From Methanobacteriota archaeon (GTDB lineage: Archaea > Thermoplasmatota > Poseidoniia > Poseidoniales > Thalassarchaeaceae): 10,330 nt of DNA. Location: contig PCAI01000037.1 in NCBI GenBank assembly GCA_002731195.1, positions 1 through 10,330 on the forward strand, in the 5' to 3' direction. Shown in pieces: positions 1 to 7,102 of this stretch. The position numbers and the translations under genes are program-made. Position 1 is the stretch's first letter, and each line of letters starts with the position of its first letter. The notes below the pieces were generated by a model. The model had not been told where the DNA came from, searched no databases, and saw nothing but the letters and a program-made list of their open reading frames with translations.

Positions 1-1035
1 GGATTAACTGATTATGAAGAATTGAATACATGGAATACTAATCCCAATTTTGAGGACCCGGATAACGACAGTGATACATTTTATCACTTTCAAGATTGCA
101 ATGATAATGATTCGGCCATAAATCCAAGTATGAATGAGTTACTTAATGGAGTGGATGACAATTGCGATGGCCTAATTGATGAGGGGTACAGTCAGACTGA
201 TTTGGATGGCGATGGTCTAATTGATTATGAAGAATATCACATTCATGGGACAGATTTCAATAATTATGATTCTGATGGAGACGGTTTATCTGATTATGAA
301 GAAGTAATAGTGTATGAAACAAACCCATTATTATTTGATTTGGACGAGGATTTTGATGGTTGGTATTGGTTTGAAGATTGTGATGATAATAATTCCAATA
401 GATATCCAGATATGAATGAAATATTAGATAATGTTGATAATGACTGTGACGATCTAATTGATGAAGATTTCTTACTGTTAGATTCAGATTCAGATGGCCT
501 TAATGATTTTGAAGAATATCATAATTATTCTACAAATCCCTTGGATGGAGATTCTGATGATGATGGTTTACCTGATGGGATGGAAGTAGACTCATTTAAT
601 TCTAATCCAATGGAGAAAGATTTGGATACTGATGCAGATGGATGGTATGAATTTCAAGACTGTGATGATGAGGATTTTGAAAGAGCACCAGATAAGCCCG
701 AAACATTAGATAATAAGGATAATGATTGCGATAACTTGATTGATGAAGATTTTTGGTCTTTGGATAGCGATTATGATGATATTTCCGACTATTCAGAGTA
801 TCACAATTACACTACTGACCCCTTTAACAATGACTCAGATGGTGATGGATTAGCAGATGGAATAGAAATATTACAAAAGTTTTCAGATCCAACGAAATAT
901 GATTATGATAAGGATTCAGACGGATACTATGAATTTGAAGACTGTGAGGACCTATTAGTTCAGATAAATTCTGGTGCTGAAGAATTATGGAATGGTATTG
1001 ATGATAACTGTAATGATGAGATAGATGAAAATATT
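1..1035 (+). repeat. Tandem 282-bp (94-residue) coding repeat array, one partial and three full units
   Basis: Aligning the translation gives units of exactly 94 residues: a partial unit at 1-189 (unit positions 32-94), then full units at 190-471, 472-753 and 754-1035. Each full unit holds, in order, a first DxDxDG loop with a [DE]YxEYH-like segment, a second DSDxDGL loop followed by a T/SNP or SDP turn, a third D-rich loop ending DGWY or DGYY, and a MopE-like module with two Cys (unit positions 64 and 86) ending IDE. The last unit is the most diverged (ECEDLL-like acidic loop after the first Cys, NCNDEIDE at the end). There are no insertions or deletions between units. This suggests duplication of a whole composite module, later diverged at the DNA level. 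Confidence 0.92.
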
Positions 1036-1629
1036 ACACGATTGAATTTCATAAATACATCTCCAGAAAATAACCAACAATATTATTGGGATTCAGGGAA
1101 TAAATCATTGATTATCTCCATTCAGGGAGTTCCTAGTAATATTGAGCGTACAATTGTATGGGATTTTGAAGGCTTTTCAGTAACTGGTAATACTTCATCT
1201 GACAACTTAAGATTGTTCCTTCCTCCTCTGGATTGTAATAATAAATATAGAAATTCTTTAGATACGCATCTGTGCTTAGAAGGTAATAAAAATCAGAATA
1301 TTACAGTCGTAATAACTGATTTAGGAGTAGAAACTGAATTGGTATGGCAAATTAATACAGACGTATGGATTAGAAACTCAAAAGAAGACACCAGTGTGAC
1401 TTCTTTACTTGGAACTCCAACAGGAATTCTGGGGATAACTATTTTTGTAGTGATGGTCTCTTTGATAGGAGTTTTAGTTGGCATTAGAATAAATAATAAT
1501 AAAAATCTAAAGGATGCTTTTGACGCATTTGAAATTTCGGCAACTTCTAATTCCAGAGGAAGGGAAATAGCACTGCCGGCTGCTCCTGAACTAAAGGATC
1601 TAATATACCAAGATGATAGAATTAATTAG
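1..1629 (+). CDS. Asp-rich repeat surface protein with C-terminal membrane anchor (5' end outside window)
   Basis: The frame is open from base 1, so the start lies upstream; a TTG at 22 is in frame but is only an internal Leu codon. At least 542 residues are visible. The first two thirds are acidic repeats of two known kinds: DxDxDG-type calcium-binding loops resembling thrombospondin type 3 repeats, and the MopE-like motif (DCDD, about six residues, P, then E..D..DNDCD..IDE). A non-repetitive region of about 130 residues follows, with N-glycosylation-type sequons (N-T-S, N-I-T, N-K-S). One hydrophobic segment (codons at about 1417-1485) is followed by a tail of about 47 residues beginning with an Arg, which predicts outside repeats, a single membrane anchor and a cytoplasmic tail. 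The likely role is a cell-surface or adhesion protein that binds divalent metal; the ligand is unknown. Copper binding is not implied, because the MopE name only records where the motif was first described. Its stop overlaps that of the convergent deacylase gene. Confidence 0.9.
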   Translation, partial: GLTDYEELNTWNTNPNFEDPDNDSDTFYHFQDCNDNDSAINPSMNELLNGVDDNCDGLIDEGYSQTDLDGDGLIDYEEYHIHGTDFNNYDSDGDGLSDYEEVIVYETNPLLFDLDEDFDGWYWFEDCDDNNSNRYPDMNEILDNVDNDCDDLIDEDFLLLDSDSDGLNDFEEYHNYSTNPLDGDSDDDGLPDGMEVDSFNSNPMEKDLDTDADGWYEFQDCDDEDFERAPDKPETLDNKDNDCDNLIDEDFWSLDSDYDDISDYSEYHNYTTDPFNNDSDGDGLADGIEILQKFSDPTKYDYDKDSDGYYEFEDCEDLLVQINSGAEELWNGIDDNCNDEIDENITRLNFINTSPENNQQYYWDSGNKSLIISIQGVPSNIERTIVWDFEGFSVTGNTSSDNLRLFLPPLDCNNKYRNSLDTHLCLEGNKNQNITVVITDLGVETELVWQINTDVWIRNSKEDTSVTSLLGTPTGILGITIFVVMVSLIGVLVGIRINNNKNLKDAFDAFEISATSNSRGREIALPAAPELKDLIYQDDRIN

Positions 1630-2993
1630 GAATCTTCTTCTTCTTGATCAGTTTTGTGGTTAGATCCCCATTCAGCATCTGGATAACCTCCAGACCACTC
1701 GCCGACAACTGAAATATCTTCAACTTCATCATCCTCTCTCCATGGAGGATCGCCATCTGAACCACTGATAATCAGACATCCTTCATCATCTAATCTTTCA
1801 ATTAATGTATTAACTCCTCTCTTAACAGATAAGAGATTACCAATTGGAGTTCCAGAAGTGACAAAAGGTGATGTTGCAGTACTAATAAGCAATCCTTGTT
1901 TTGGAGATATGATATCATGGCTCGTATTAGGATCGTATGGATCGGTTACAGTTGCTACAATTTCACCTTCTTCGACATAACTTCCCGCAGGGGCTAAAAC
2001 ATCTAATAATCCTCCCTGATCAGATCTAATCCAATCTGATCCGGTTGCTAAGAGTCTGAATCTTGGACGACTGGGATATCCAGGAATCATTCTTAGACTC
2101 CTTAATACGTTCAGAATGCCATACATTGCAACCTGTACCGATTCTGGGTCTGCCTCATCAGCCCCACCTCCTTCATATGTTATACAAGCAATATTTTCTT
2201 TATTTGCTGTTCTTCTAAGGGAACCCCGAGGGCCTTGAGTATCCAAAATAGTCTCAATTCCAAATGATCTGGCTGTTAAATTACTGGGAGAATGTGCAAG
2301 ATTAACACGTATCTGAGGTATATTTGTTCTCCCCTTAGCAGCAGCATGAAGATCGATTATGTAATCACTACCTGATATTATATTTGACCAAATTCTATGT
2401 GCAACTCGTGAAGTAGTATTACTATCGAGTACTCCGGGGAAGAATCTGTTTAGATCTCTGCCATCTGGGAAATATCGGCTTTGTCTTCTGTAACCAGGTA
2501 AATTAACTATTGAAACAATTCTAATTGTCCCTGACATCATAGAAGGATCTAGGGCGTGACCTTCTCCTAGAAAATTTGGCCCAGATAAATAAGTCAGAGC
2601 TAAAGGGCCTACTAATTCATCCCCATGAATTGCCCCCAATAACGTAACTACTGGACCAGGTCTTACGCCATGTAGTACTGTAACATTTACTGGCCATGAA
2701 TCACCAATCTCTACGTCTAGTAGATTAAATGGAATAGTTCTCATTTCACCTGGTTTTATTCTTTTTCTTAAAAAACTGTGTGTCTTAACGCCTCCTTCTC
2801 TTGTCCATTTATTAGATAACTTAGAGGATTCTTCTAAACCCTTTTCAATTTCTATACGTCTACTTTTGGGAATCTGGTTGGCTACTTTGAGTGGTCCAAA
2901 ACGTCTCTTCTTAGACCTGGGGACTATTTTATTAGTAGATTCTTTTGCAATTATTGGATCAATATTGCTTTCTTCTTCGGTATCGGTCAACAT
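1626..2993 (-). CDS. Succinylglutamate desuccinylase/aspartoacylase-family zinc deacylase (M14-like), 455 aa
   Basis: The carboxypeptidase-like zinc site is complete: H123-G-D-E126 within GAIHGDE, and H216 in the DLHAA motif at 214-218. The family's RDLNR motif is at 179-183 (substrate-binding Asn/Arg), and E274 in the TYEGGG stretch is the likely general-base Glu. Residues about 330-385 (LAPAGSYVEEGE, then SPKQGLL) resemble the small beta domain at the C-terminus of these enzymes. Family members hydrolyse N-acyl amino acids such as N-succinylglutamate or N-acetylaspartate; the substrate here cannot be read from sequence. The protein is longer than the roughly 330-350 residues usual for the family. 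It has a basic, Ser/Lys-rich N-terminal extension of about 80 residues and an acidic C-terminal tail from about 395 ending in EEEDS. No signal peptide is visible, so it is probably cytosolic. ATG at 2991-2993 is the first start after an A+T-rich divergent promoter region, and no Shine-Dalgarno sequence precedes it. Confidence 0.88.
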   Translation of the reverse strand: MLTDTEEESNIDPIIAKESTNKIVPRSKKRRFGPLKVANQIPKSRRIEIEKGLEESSKLSNKWTREGGVKTHSFLRKRIKPGEMRTIPFNLLDVEIGDSWPVNVTVLHGVRPGPVVTLLGAIHGDELVGPLALTYLSGPNFLGEGHALDPSMMSGTIRIVSIVNLPGYRRQSRYFPDGRDLNRFFPGVLDSNTTSRVAHRIWSNIISGSDYIIDLHAAAKGRTNIPQIRVNLAHSPSNLTARSFGIETILDTQGPRGSLRRTANKENIACITYEGGGADEADPESVQVAMYGILNVLRSLRMIPGYPSRPRFRLLATGSDWIRSDQGGLLDVLAPAGSYVEEGEIVATVTDPYDPNTSHDIISPKQGLLISTATSPFVTSGTPIGNLLSVKRGVNTLIERLDDEGCLIISGSDGDPPWREDDEVEDISVVGEWSGGYPDAEWGSNHKTDQEEEDS

Positions 2994-3074
2994 GTTGCCG
3001 AAGGGAACTGAATTAATAGTGTGTGCTTCTTATTAGGCGAATAATTGAATTCTGATGACACATCTTGACAGTAT
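2994..3074. promoter_or_regulatory. Divergent promoter region between deacylase and thioesterase genes
   Basis: These 81 bases separate two divergent start codons. On the plus strand AATAATTGAAT (3040-3050) is centred about 30 bases before the ATG at 3075, the spacing expected for a TATA element of a leaderless transcript. On the minus strand two A/T-rich candidates are present: the complement of 3026-3036 (about 38 bases before the start) and the complement of 3010-3019 (about 21 bases). Neither gene has a clear Shine-Dalgarno sequence. The boxes are assigned by position and A/T content only. Confidence 0.4.
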
Positions 3075-3551
3075 ATGAGTAAGAGTGGGGACGTGTCGAT
3101 GCAAGAAAAATATGCGGCCAATAGTATTTGCTTTGGTTGTGGACCTGCAAATAAAAAAGGGCTAAAAATTAAATCATATAGAATTGATGAAGGGTTGGAA
3201 ATGGAATTTGAAACATCTGAAGAGCATCAGGCATTTCCGGGAATAATTAATGGAGGCATAATTGGAACTTTACTTGATTGTCACGGAAATTGGGTAGCTG
3301 CAATAGCACTAATGGATGAATGGGGAGAAGAAGTTCCTCCTTGCACCGTAACTGCCTCATATAGTATCAAATTAAGAAGGCCTACTCCTTCAAATTCAAA
3401 ACTAAATATAAGAGGGAAGGTAATAGAAATTAAAGATAAAATAGTGAAGGTCGAATTAGTAATGAAAGTTGGTGAAAAGGTTTGTGCGACTGGAGAGGGT
3501 CTTTTTGTGGCGATAAATGAAGATCATCCGGCATATCACAGATGGAATTAA
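3075..3551 (+). CDS. Hotdog-fold thioesterase, PaaI/4HBT-like, 158 aa
   Basis: The layout is typical of PaaI-like acyl-CoA thioesterases: an N-terminal CFGCG motif (residues 19-23) followed by GPANKKGL, a beta strand ending EEHQAFPG, then INGGIIGTLLDCHGN (58-72), where the GG-containing helix and D68 match the catalytic region of the 4HBT family. A TASYSIKLRRPTP strand (93-105) and a closing strand with a GEGLFVAI end complete the fold. Such enzymes hydrolyse acyl- or aroyl-CoA thioesters, normally as homo-oligomers in the cytosol; the acyl group is not predictable here. Length is normal. ATG at 3075 is used because a TATA-like box lies about 30 bases upstream. ATG at 3099 (residue 9) is a real alternative, preceded by a G-rich stretch, and would still keep the CFGCG motif. 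The gene stands alone, divergent from the deacylase and followed by an A/T-rich palindrome. Confidence 0.85.
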   Translation: MSKSGDVSMQEKYAANSICFGCGPANKKGLKIKSYRIDEGLEMEFETSEEHQAFPGIINGGIIGTLLDCHGNWVAAIALMDEWGEEVPPCTVTASYSIKLRRPTPSNSKLNIRGKVIEIKDKIVKVELVMKVGEKVCATGEGLFVAINEDHPAYHRWN

Positions 3552-3557
3552 TAAAAA

Positions 3558-3576
3558 AATATTTTTAAAAAATATT
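3558..3576 (+). terminator. A/T-only palindrome after the thioesterase gene, possible terminator
   Basis: AATATTTTT, one A, then AAAAATATT form a perfect 9+1+9 palindrome starting 6 bases after the stop codon. It includes a T5 run, and T-runs are the main archaeal termination signal. The stem is pure A/T and therefore weak as RNA, so the T tract may matter more than the hairpin. Confidence 0.4.
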
Positions 3577-3607
3577 GAATAAACACTAATGATAATATAA
3601 GAAACCT

Positions 3608-3621
3608 ATTTTAGAAATATA
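3608..3621 (+). promoter_or_regulatory. Possible TATA region for the hel308 operon
   Basis: The A/T-rich block ATTTTAGAAATATA is centred about 44 bases before the GTG start. That would place transcription start near 3640 with a short leader. The whole 3552-3658 spacer is A/T-rich (AATATAAG at 3594-3601 is another candidate), so the exact box is uncertain. Confidence 0.3.
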
Positions 3622-3658
3622 GCGGTATCCTTTAGAACGGCCAAACAAGAGAGTTGTT

Positions 3659-6196
3659 GTGGAGCATCCTTCGACTCGTCTTGATGAATTGGGTTTAGAA
3701 AAAAAACTCATATCATTTTTAAAGAAAGAATGGGGCATAAAAGAGCTTTTTCCACCGCAATCTAAAGCATTACCATATTCTTTGGAAGGTAGTAATATAA
3801 TGCTTACAATTCCTACCGCAAGTGGTAAGTCATTAATTGCATACCTTACGATAATTCACAGATTGATTAATGATTTAGAAGGTCAGAGGGCAATTTATGT
3901 TGTCCCACTAAAAGCATTGGCTAAAGAAAAATTTAATGATCTAAATGAAATGACTAAAGATATAAATTTAGAAGTAGGGTTAGCAATTGGAGATAGAGAA
4001 GGAGAATCATCAGCAATAGAAAATGCAGATATAATTGTCTGTACAAGTGAGAAAATTGATTCTCTAATTCGTACAAAACCAAATTTCATGGATAAAATAG
4101 GAATTTTAGTTACTGATGAATTCCATCTATTAAATGATCCTGGAAGAGGACCTACTTTGGAAATTGTTCTATCGAGAATAAGGCATAGGAGGCCGAATGT
4201 GCAAATCATAGCACTTTCTGCCACGGTCGGAAATTCAGAAAAATTATCTCAATGGTTGGATGCTAAATTAATTAAATCCGATTGGCGACCAGTATCTTTA
4301 GAATATGGAATATTAAATGATTTAGAAGTAACCATTCACAAAATTGACAGTAGGGGAACGGAAAAGAAGCCTGATCCTCGGATGATTAAAGGCAGAGGAA
4401 CGCAAAGATTAATGGCAGTTCTTGATGATACTGTAAAATCAGAAGGGCAATTACTAATTTTTGTTGCATCAAGAGCTTCAGCACAGAAAGAAGCTAGGGA
4501 CTTGGCTAAACATGTAATCAGAAAATCAAAAACTGATAATTCCATTTACAGTGAAGAAGATTTATCTTCGTGGGAACAAATATCAGATTCTTTATCCAAA
4601 AAAGGAGAGGTGTCTGCTCTTGGGAAAAAATTGATTTCAGCATTAAAGGGAGGAGTTGGTTTTCATCATGCTGGGTTGAGTAATTACCACCGGGAAAAAA
4701 TAGAAGAGTCTTTTAAAAATGGAGAAATTAACTGTTTAGTTGCTACACCAACTCTTGCACAAGGAATCAATTTACCTGCACGCAGAGTGATAATTCGTGA
4801 TTATAAACGTTGGAATACTATCGCAGGAACTAATATACCGATATCAGTAATGGAAATAAAACAAATGATGGGGAGAGCAGGAAGGCCAAAATATGATACC
4901 AGAGGAGAATCATGGATAATAGCAAAAAATGAACAAGAAGTTGATTTTTTAGTTGATAGATACATCAATAGTAAATCGGAAAATGTGACATCAAAATTAT
5001 CAAATCCGAATGCAAAAAAGGCAGAAGAGGATCCTGCATTACTGACTCATGTATTATCCATGATATCTACAAGTGATTTAAGAGACAGAGATGCTCTTGG
5101 TAGATTTTTTGGGAAAACATTTTTATCAACCCAATTGAATCCTGAAAATTTGGCCACTAGAATAGATGATTCCATTAATTGGCTAGTAAAAAATGGCATG
5201 ATTACGCGAGAGGGTGAATCTGAATTAGTTAAAGAAAGAATATTGCAATATAAAGTAGTGGATGTAGAAGAGAAATGGGAGGACGAAACGCCATCTTGGG
5301 TAAAATCAGCATTCAGTATCCCGGGTTTAGATATTTCTGAGCAAGAAGTAAAAAAAGAATACCAAAAAGGGCCCAGAGAAGGACCTGCAATCTTTGGTTT
5401 TACTAAAGCCAGTTCGATTAAGATTGCAGAGCAAAATAATCCTGAAATACCTACTATGACATATAAATCTACAAATTTAGGGATGAGAGTGTCGAGACTT
5501 TATTTAAATCCGATGTCTGGAAGAATTATAAAAAATGGCTTAGAGAAAGCGATGGCAATATTAGTAGGTGATGATAAGTATCATCAAATTTCTCCATTTG
5601 GAATTTTACATTTAGCAGCAAGTACTCCTGATTTCTTGCCACTATGGCCTAAAAGTTCTGATTACGACATCATACAAGCGGCCATACATAATCATTCAAG
5701 AGAGTTACTAACAGAATCTCCTGACATCGAAGAAGAACAAAGAATGAAGGGAGTTCTAGTTTTAGAATCATGGATTGATGAATTAAAATTTGAAGATATA
5801 GAGGATAAATGGAGTGTGCAACCAGGTGACTTACGCAGTAGAACTGAATTAGCAGAATGGATATTATATGCAATTAGAAGAATATTGGCCGAAGATGAGG
5901 ATTTGAAGAATATGAATGTAAATGCCCATACATTGTTATTTGAGTCAGTTAATGAAATTCATAAGAGAGTTAGATACGGATGTAAAGCTGATTTACTTGG
6001 ATTAGTCTCCTTGAGAGGAGTTGGGAGATCCAGAGCCAGAGAACTCAATAATACACTTGGGGTAGTAAATATCAAAGATGTTCTAATGCTAACTGAAAAT
6101 GATAAATATAAACTTTCAGATTTAAGAGGTTGGAGTGAAAAATTAGTAGAAAACATAATTATTTCCGCGAAACAACTTTTGAACAAAAATAATTAA
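3659..6196 (+). CDS. hel308: Hel308-type (Ski2-like) superfamily 2 DNA helicase, 845 aa
   Basis: This is an ATP-dependent 3'-5' DNA helicase acting at stalled or branched replication forks. Motifs in order: Q motif FPPQSKAL (31-38), Walker A PTASGKS (52-58), LTIIHRL region, PLKALAKEK (83-91), motif II DEFH (153-156), SAT (187-189), LIFVASRA (266-273), FHHAGLS (335-341), motif V ATPTLAQGINLPARR (362-376) and motif VI QMMGRAGRP (402-410). A winged-helix/ratchet region follows. The C-terminal helix-hairpin-helix has RYGCKADLLGLVSLRGVGRS with the RAR signature (about 772-794) that separates Hel308 from other Ski2 helicases. It is longer than the usual roughly 690-720 residues; the extra length lies mainly between about 230-330 and 535-780. 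The start is GTG at 3659. An in-frame stop at 3620-3622 and the absence of an earlier ATG/GTG/TTG codon in frame make this the only good start. It heads the run of genes to 8815. Confidence 0.96.
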   Translation: MEHPSTRLDELGLEKKLISFLKKEWGIKELFPPQSKALPYSLEGSNIMLTIPTASGKSLIAYLTIIHRLINDLEGQRAIYVVPLKALAKEKFNDLNEMTKDINLEVGLAIGDREGESSAIENADIIVCTSEKIDSLIRTKPNFMDKIGILVTDEFHLLNDPGRGPTLEIVLSRIRHRRPNVQIIALSATVGNSEKLSQWLDAKLIKSDWRPVSLEYGILNDLEVTIHKIDSRGTEKKPDPRMIKGRGTQRLMAVLDDTVKSEGQLLIFVASRASAQKEARDLAKHVIRKSKTDNSIYSEEDLSSWEQISDSLSKKGEVSALGKKLISALKGGVGFHHAGLSNYHREKIEESFKNGEINCLVATPTLAQGINLPARRVIIRDYKRWNTIAGTNIPISVMEIKQMMGRAGRPKYDTRGESWIIAKNEQEVDFLVDRYINSKSENVTSKLSNPNAKKAEEDPALLTHVLSMISTSDLRDRDALGRFFGKTFLSTQLNPENLATRIDDSINWLVKNGMITREGESELVKERILQYKVVDVEEKWEDETPSWVKSAFSIPGLDISEQEVKKEYQKGPREGPAIFGFTKASSIKIAEQNNPEIPTMTYKSTNLGMRVSRLYLNPMSGRIIKNGLEKAMAILVGDDKYHQISPFGILHLAASTPDFLPLWPKSSDYDIIQAAIHNHSRELLTESPDIEEEQRMKGVLVLESWIDELKFEDIEDKWSVQPGDLRSRTELAEWILYAIRRILAEDEDLKNMNVNAHTLLFESVNEIHKRVRYGCKADLLGLVSLRGVGRSRARELNNTLGVVNIKDVLMLTENDKYKLSDLRGWSEKLVENIIISAKQLLNKNN

Positions 6197-6204
6197 TAAT
6201 TACC

Positions 6205-6213
6205 AAGGAGGAG
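6205..6213 (+). promoter_or_regulatory. Strong Shine-Dalgarno site of the cgi121-like gene
   Basis: AAGGAGGAG ends 4 bases before the ATG at 6218, with the core GGAGG 6 bases away. It is a near-perfect complement of the archaeal 16S rRNA 3' end and by far the best ribosome-binding site in the window. It fixes the start and implies translation from a leadered, polycistronic mRNA. Confidence 0.85.
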
Positions 6214-6217
6214 TAAT

Positions 6218-6787
6218 ATGGAAATAGTACATCCAGTACCATGGTTTCCTGCATGGGGAGTAAAATTCCAAAAACCAATAAAGGATTTAGATGATTTGAT
6301 ATCTAAATTTAATGAATTTAGAGGAAATAATCGTTGGGCATTATTGGCATATGAGGTTTTGGCAAGTGAAGTTCATCTATGGACATCTTGGTATGCATTA
6401 AGAAGGAGAGAGGAAAGGGGAGAAATGATTGCTAGGACTCCTGATGTAGAGATTTTGAGATTAATATCAGGCACACACCAAATAAAATCAGGTTTTCAAA
6501 GAGCAGGAATAAAAAAAGGAGACGGAATGGCTTGGATTATTTATCTCCCTGATGATGGAGAGACGAGTGATTTTGGCAAAATAGAAATTAAACGATCAGC
6601 GTATTCAGATATGGATAAAGACGCAAGAAAGTTAACAGAATATATGGGAGTAAAAATCATCCCAAAAAGACCGAGTCCTACTCATAAAGGATTGGAGAGA
6701 GTGGGCATAGAAGGGGCCCTAAATCATCTAAATAATTCTCAAATAGAACAGTTATTTTTAACTCACATGTCTTTATCAGAATTTTAA
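6218..6787 (+). CDS. Cgi121-like subunit of the KEOPS tRNA threonylcarbamoyl-transferase complex, 189 aa
   Basis: The central segment matches the Cgi121 pattern: residues 49-66 (ASEVHLWTSWYALRRREE), GEMIARTPDVEILRLISG (68-85), the THQI segment (86-89), then an RAGIKKGD turn (95-102) before a hydrophobic strand WIIYLPDD. In this family the N-terminal helix precedes a helix with the 'ArT/S..vE.L...sG..QI' signature and a final 'G...gd..v.vvi' strand. Cgi121 binds the Bud32 kinase and the tRNA 3' end, helping KEOPS make N6-threonylcarbamoyladenosine at position 37 of ANN-decoding tRNAs. The protein is somewhat longer than the common archaeal form (about 150-170), with an extra helical C-terminus from about 165. 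It begins 21 bases after hel308 behind a strong Shine-Dalgarno site, so it is probably co-transcribed with it. No other KEOPS gene is in the window. The assignment is by motif only. Confidence 0.75.
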   Translation: MEIVHPVPWFPAWGVKFQKPIKDLDDLISKFNEFRGNNRWALLAYEVLASEVHLWTSWYALRRREERGEMIARTPDVEILRLISGTHQIKSGFQRAGIKKGDGMAWIIYLPDDGETSDFGKIEIKRSAYSDMDKDARKLTEYMGVKIIPKRPSPTHKGLERVGIEGALNHLNNSQIEQLFLTHMSLSEF

Positions 6788-6823
6788 AATTGACGACCCA
6801 TAAGAGACAAACTGATATGTAGT

Positions 6824-6840
6824 GCCCTCAAGGGAAGGGC
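6824..6840 (+). other. Small hairpin just before the zinc-finger gene
   Basis: GCCCT (6824-6828) and AGGGC (6836-6840) form a 5-bp G+C stem around a 7-base loop, ending 7 bases before the ATG at 6848. The purine run AAGGGAAGGG (6830-6839), the only ribosome-binding candidate here, is partly inside it. The stem could limit ribosome access or act as a processing site in the operon mRNA. It is short, so chance is possible. Confidence 0.35.
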
Positions 6841-6847
6841 GTTAATT

Positions 6848-7093
6848 ATGTCCAAGTTCTACGGGTTCAGATTTTGTGTCAATTGTGAAGTAGCCTGTAC
6901 TAGTGGGAATTTTGTTGATCATAAACAACAAAGATACTGTACTGCTTGTTGGATTCAGAATCAAAATCCAGATCATCCTGGGATAGAAGAAATAAGAGAA
7001 AAAATCATTGGAGATGCTGAAAAATGGAAATGCATAAAGTGGAGTAGGGAAGAAGGGCCACTGCCAATAGGCCCTAAATCTCATCGTAATTGA
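6848..7093 (+). CDS. Small Cys-rich putative zinc-finger protein, 81 aa
   Basis: I do not recognise a named family. The N-terminal half carries C10-x2-C13-x3-C17 and, after 13 residues, C31-x2-C34, with H25 between them. Two CxxC knuckles 17 residues apart are typical of zinc-ribbon or treble-clef folds binding one zinc ion. The C-terminal half is charged and ends PLPIGPKSHRN. There is no signal peptide or membrane segment, so a cytosolic protein that binds nucleic acid or protein is plausible but not shown. It sits 60 bases after the cgi121-like gene and 9 bases before the peptidase gene, on the same strand, which supports a real operon member. A purine-rich stretch at 6830-6839 precedes the ATG. 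An overlapping minus-strand frame (6842-7084) lacks such motifs and is judged spurious. Confidence 0.72.
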   Translation: MSKFYGFRFCVNCEVACTSGNFVDHKQQRYCTACWIQNQNPDHPGIEEIREKIIGDAEKWKCIKWSREEGPLPIGPKSHRN

Positions 7094-7096
7094 GGT
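7092..7096 (+). promoter_or_regulatory. Shine-Dalgarno site of the oligoendopeptidase gene
   Basis: GAGGT, which shares its first two bases (GA) with the TGA stop of the zinc-finger gene, lies 6 bases before the ATG at 7103. The overlap suggests coupled translation of the two genes. Confidence 0.6.
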
Positions 7097-7102
7097 TTTA
7101 TT

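Noticed and set aside
22..24. TTG as start codon of the surface-protein gene
   Set aside because: The frame is open to base 1 and the upstream codons (GLTDYEE) continue the 94-residue repeat pattern, so the TTG is internal.
1..1035. CRISPR array or DNA-level satellite
   Set aside because: The periodicity is in a protein-coding frame at 282 bases with diverged codons; there are no short identical repeats with unique spacers.
3895..4224. Minus-strand frame of 109 codons inside hel308
   Set aside because: It lies wholly within conserved helicase motifs of the plus strand and has no recognisable domain.
6842..7084. Minus-strand frame of 80 codons opposite the zinc-finger gene
   Set aside because: It covers almost exactly the plus-strand gene, is rich in aromatic residues as expected from antisense, and shows no motif. 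The plus frame has the Cys pairs and operon context.
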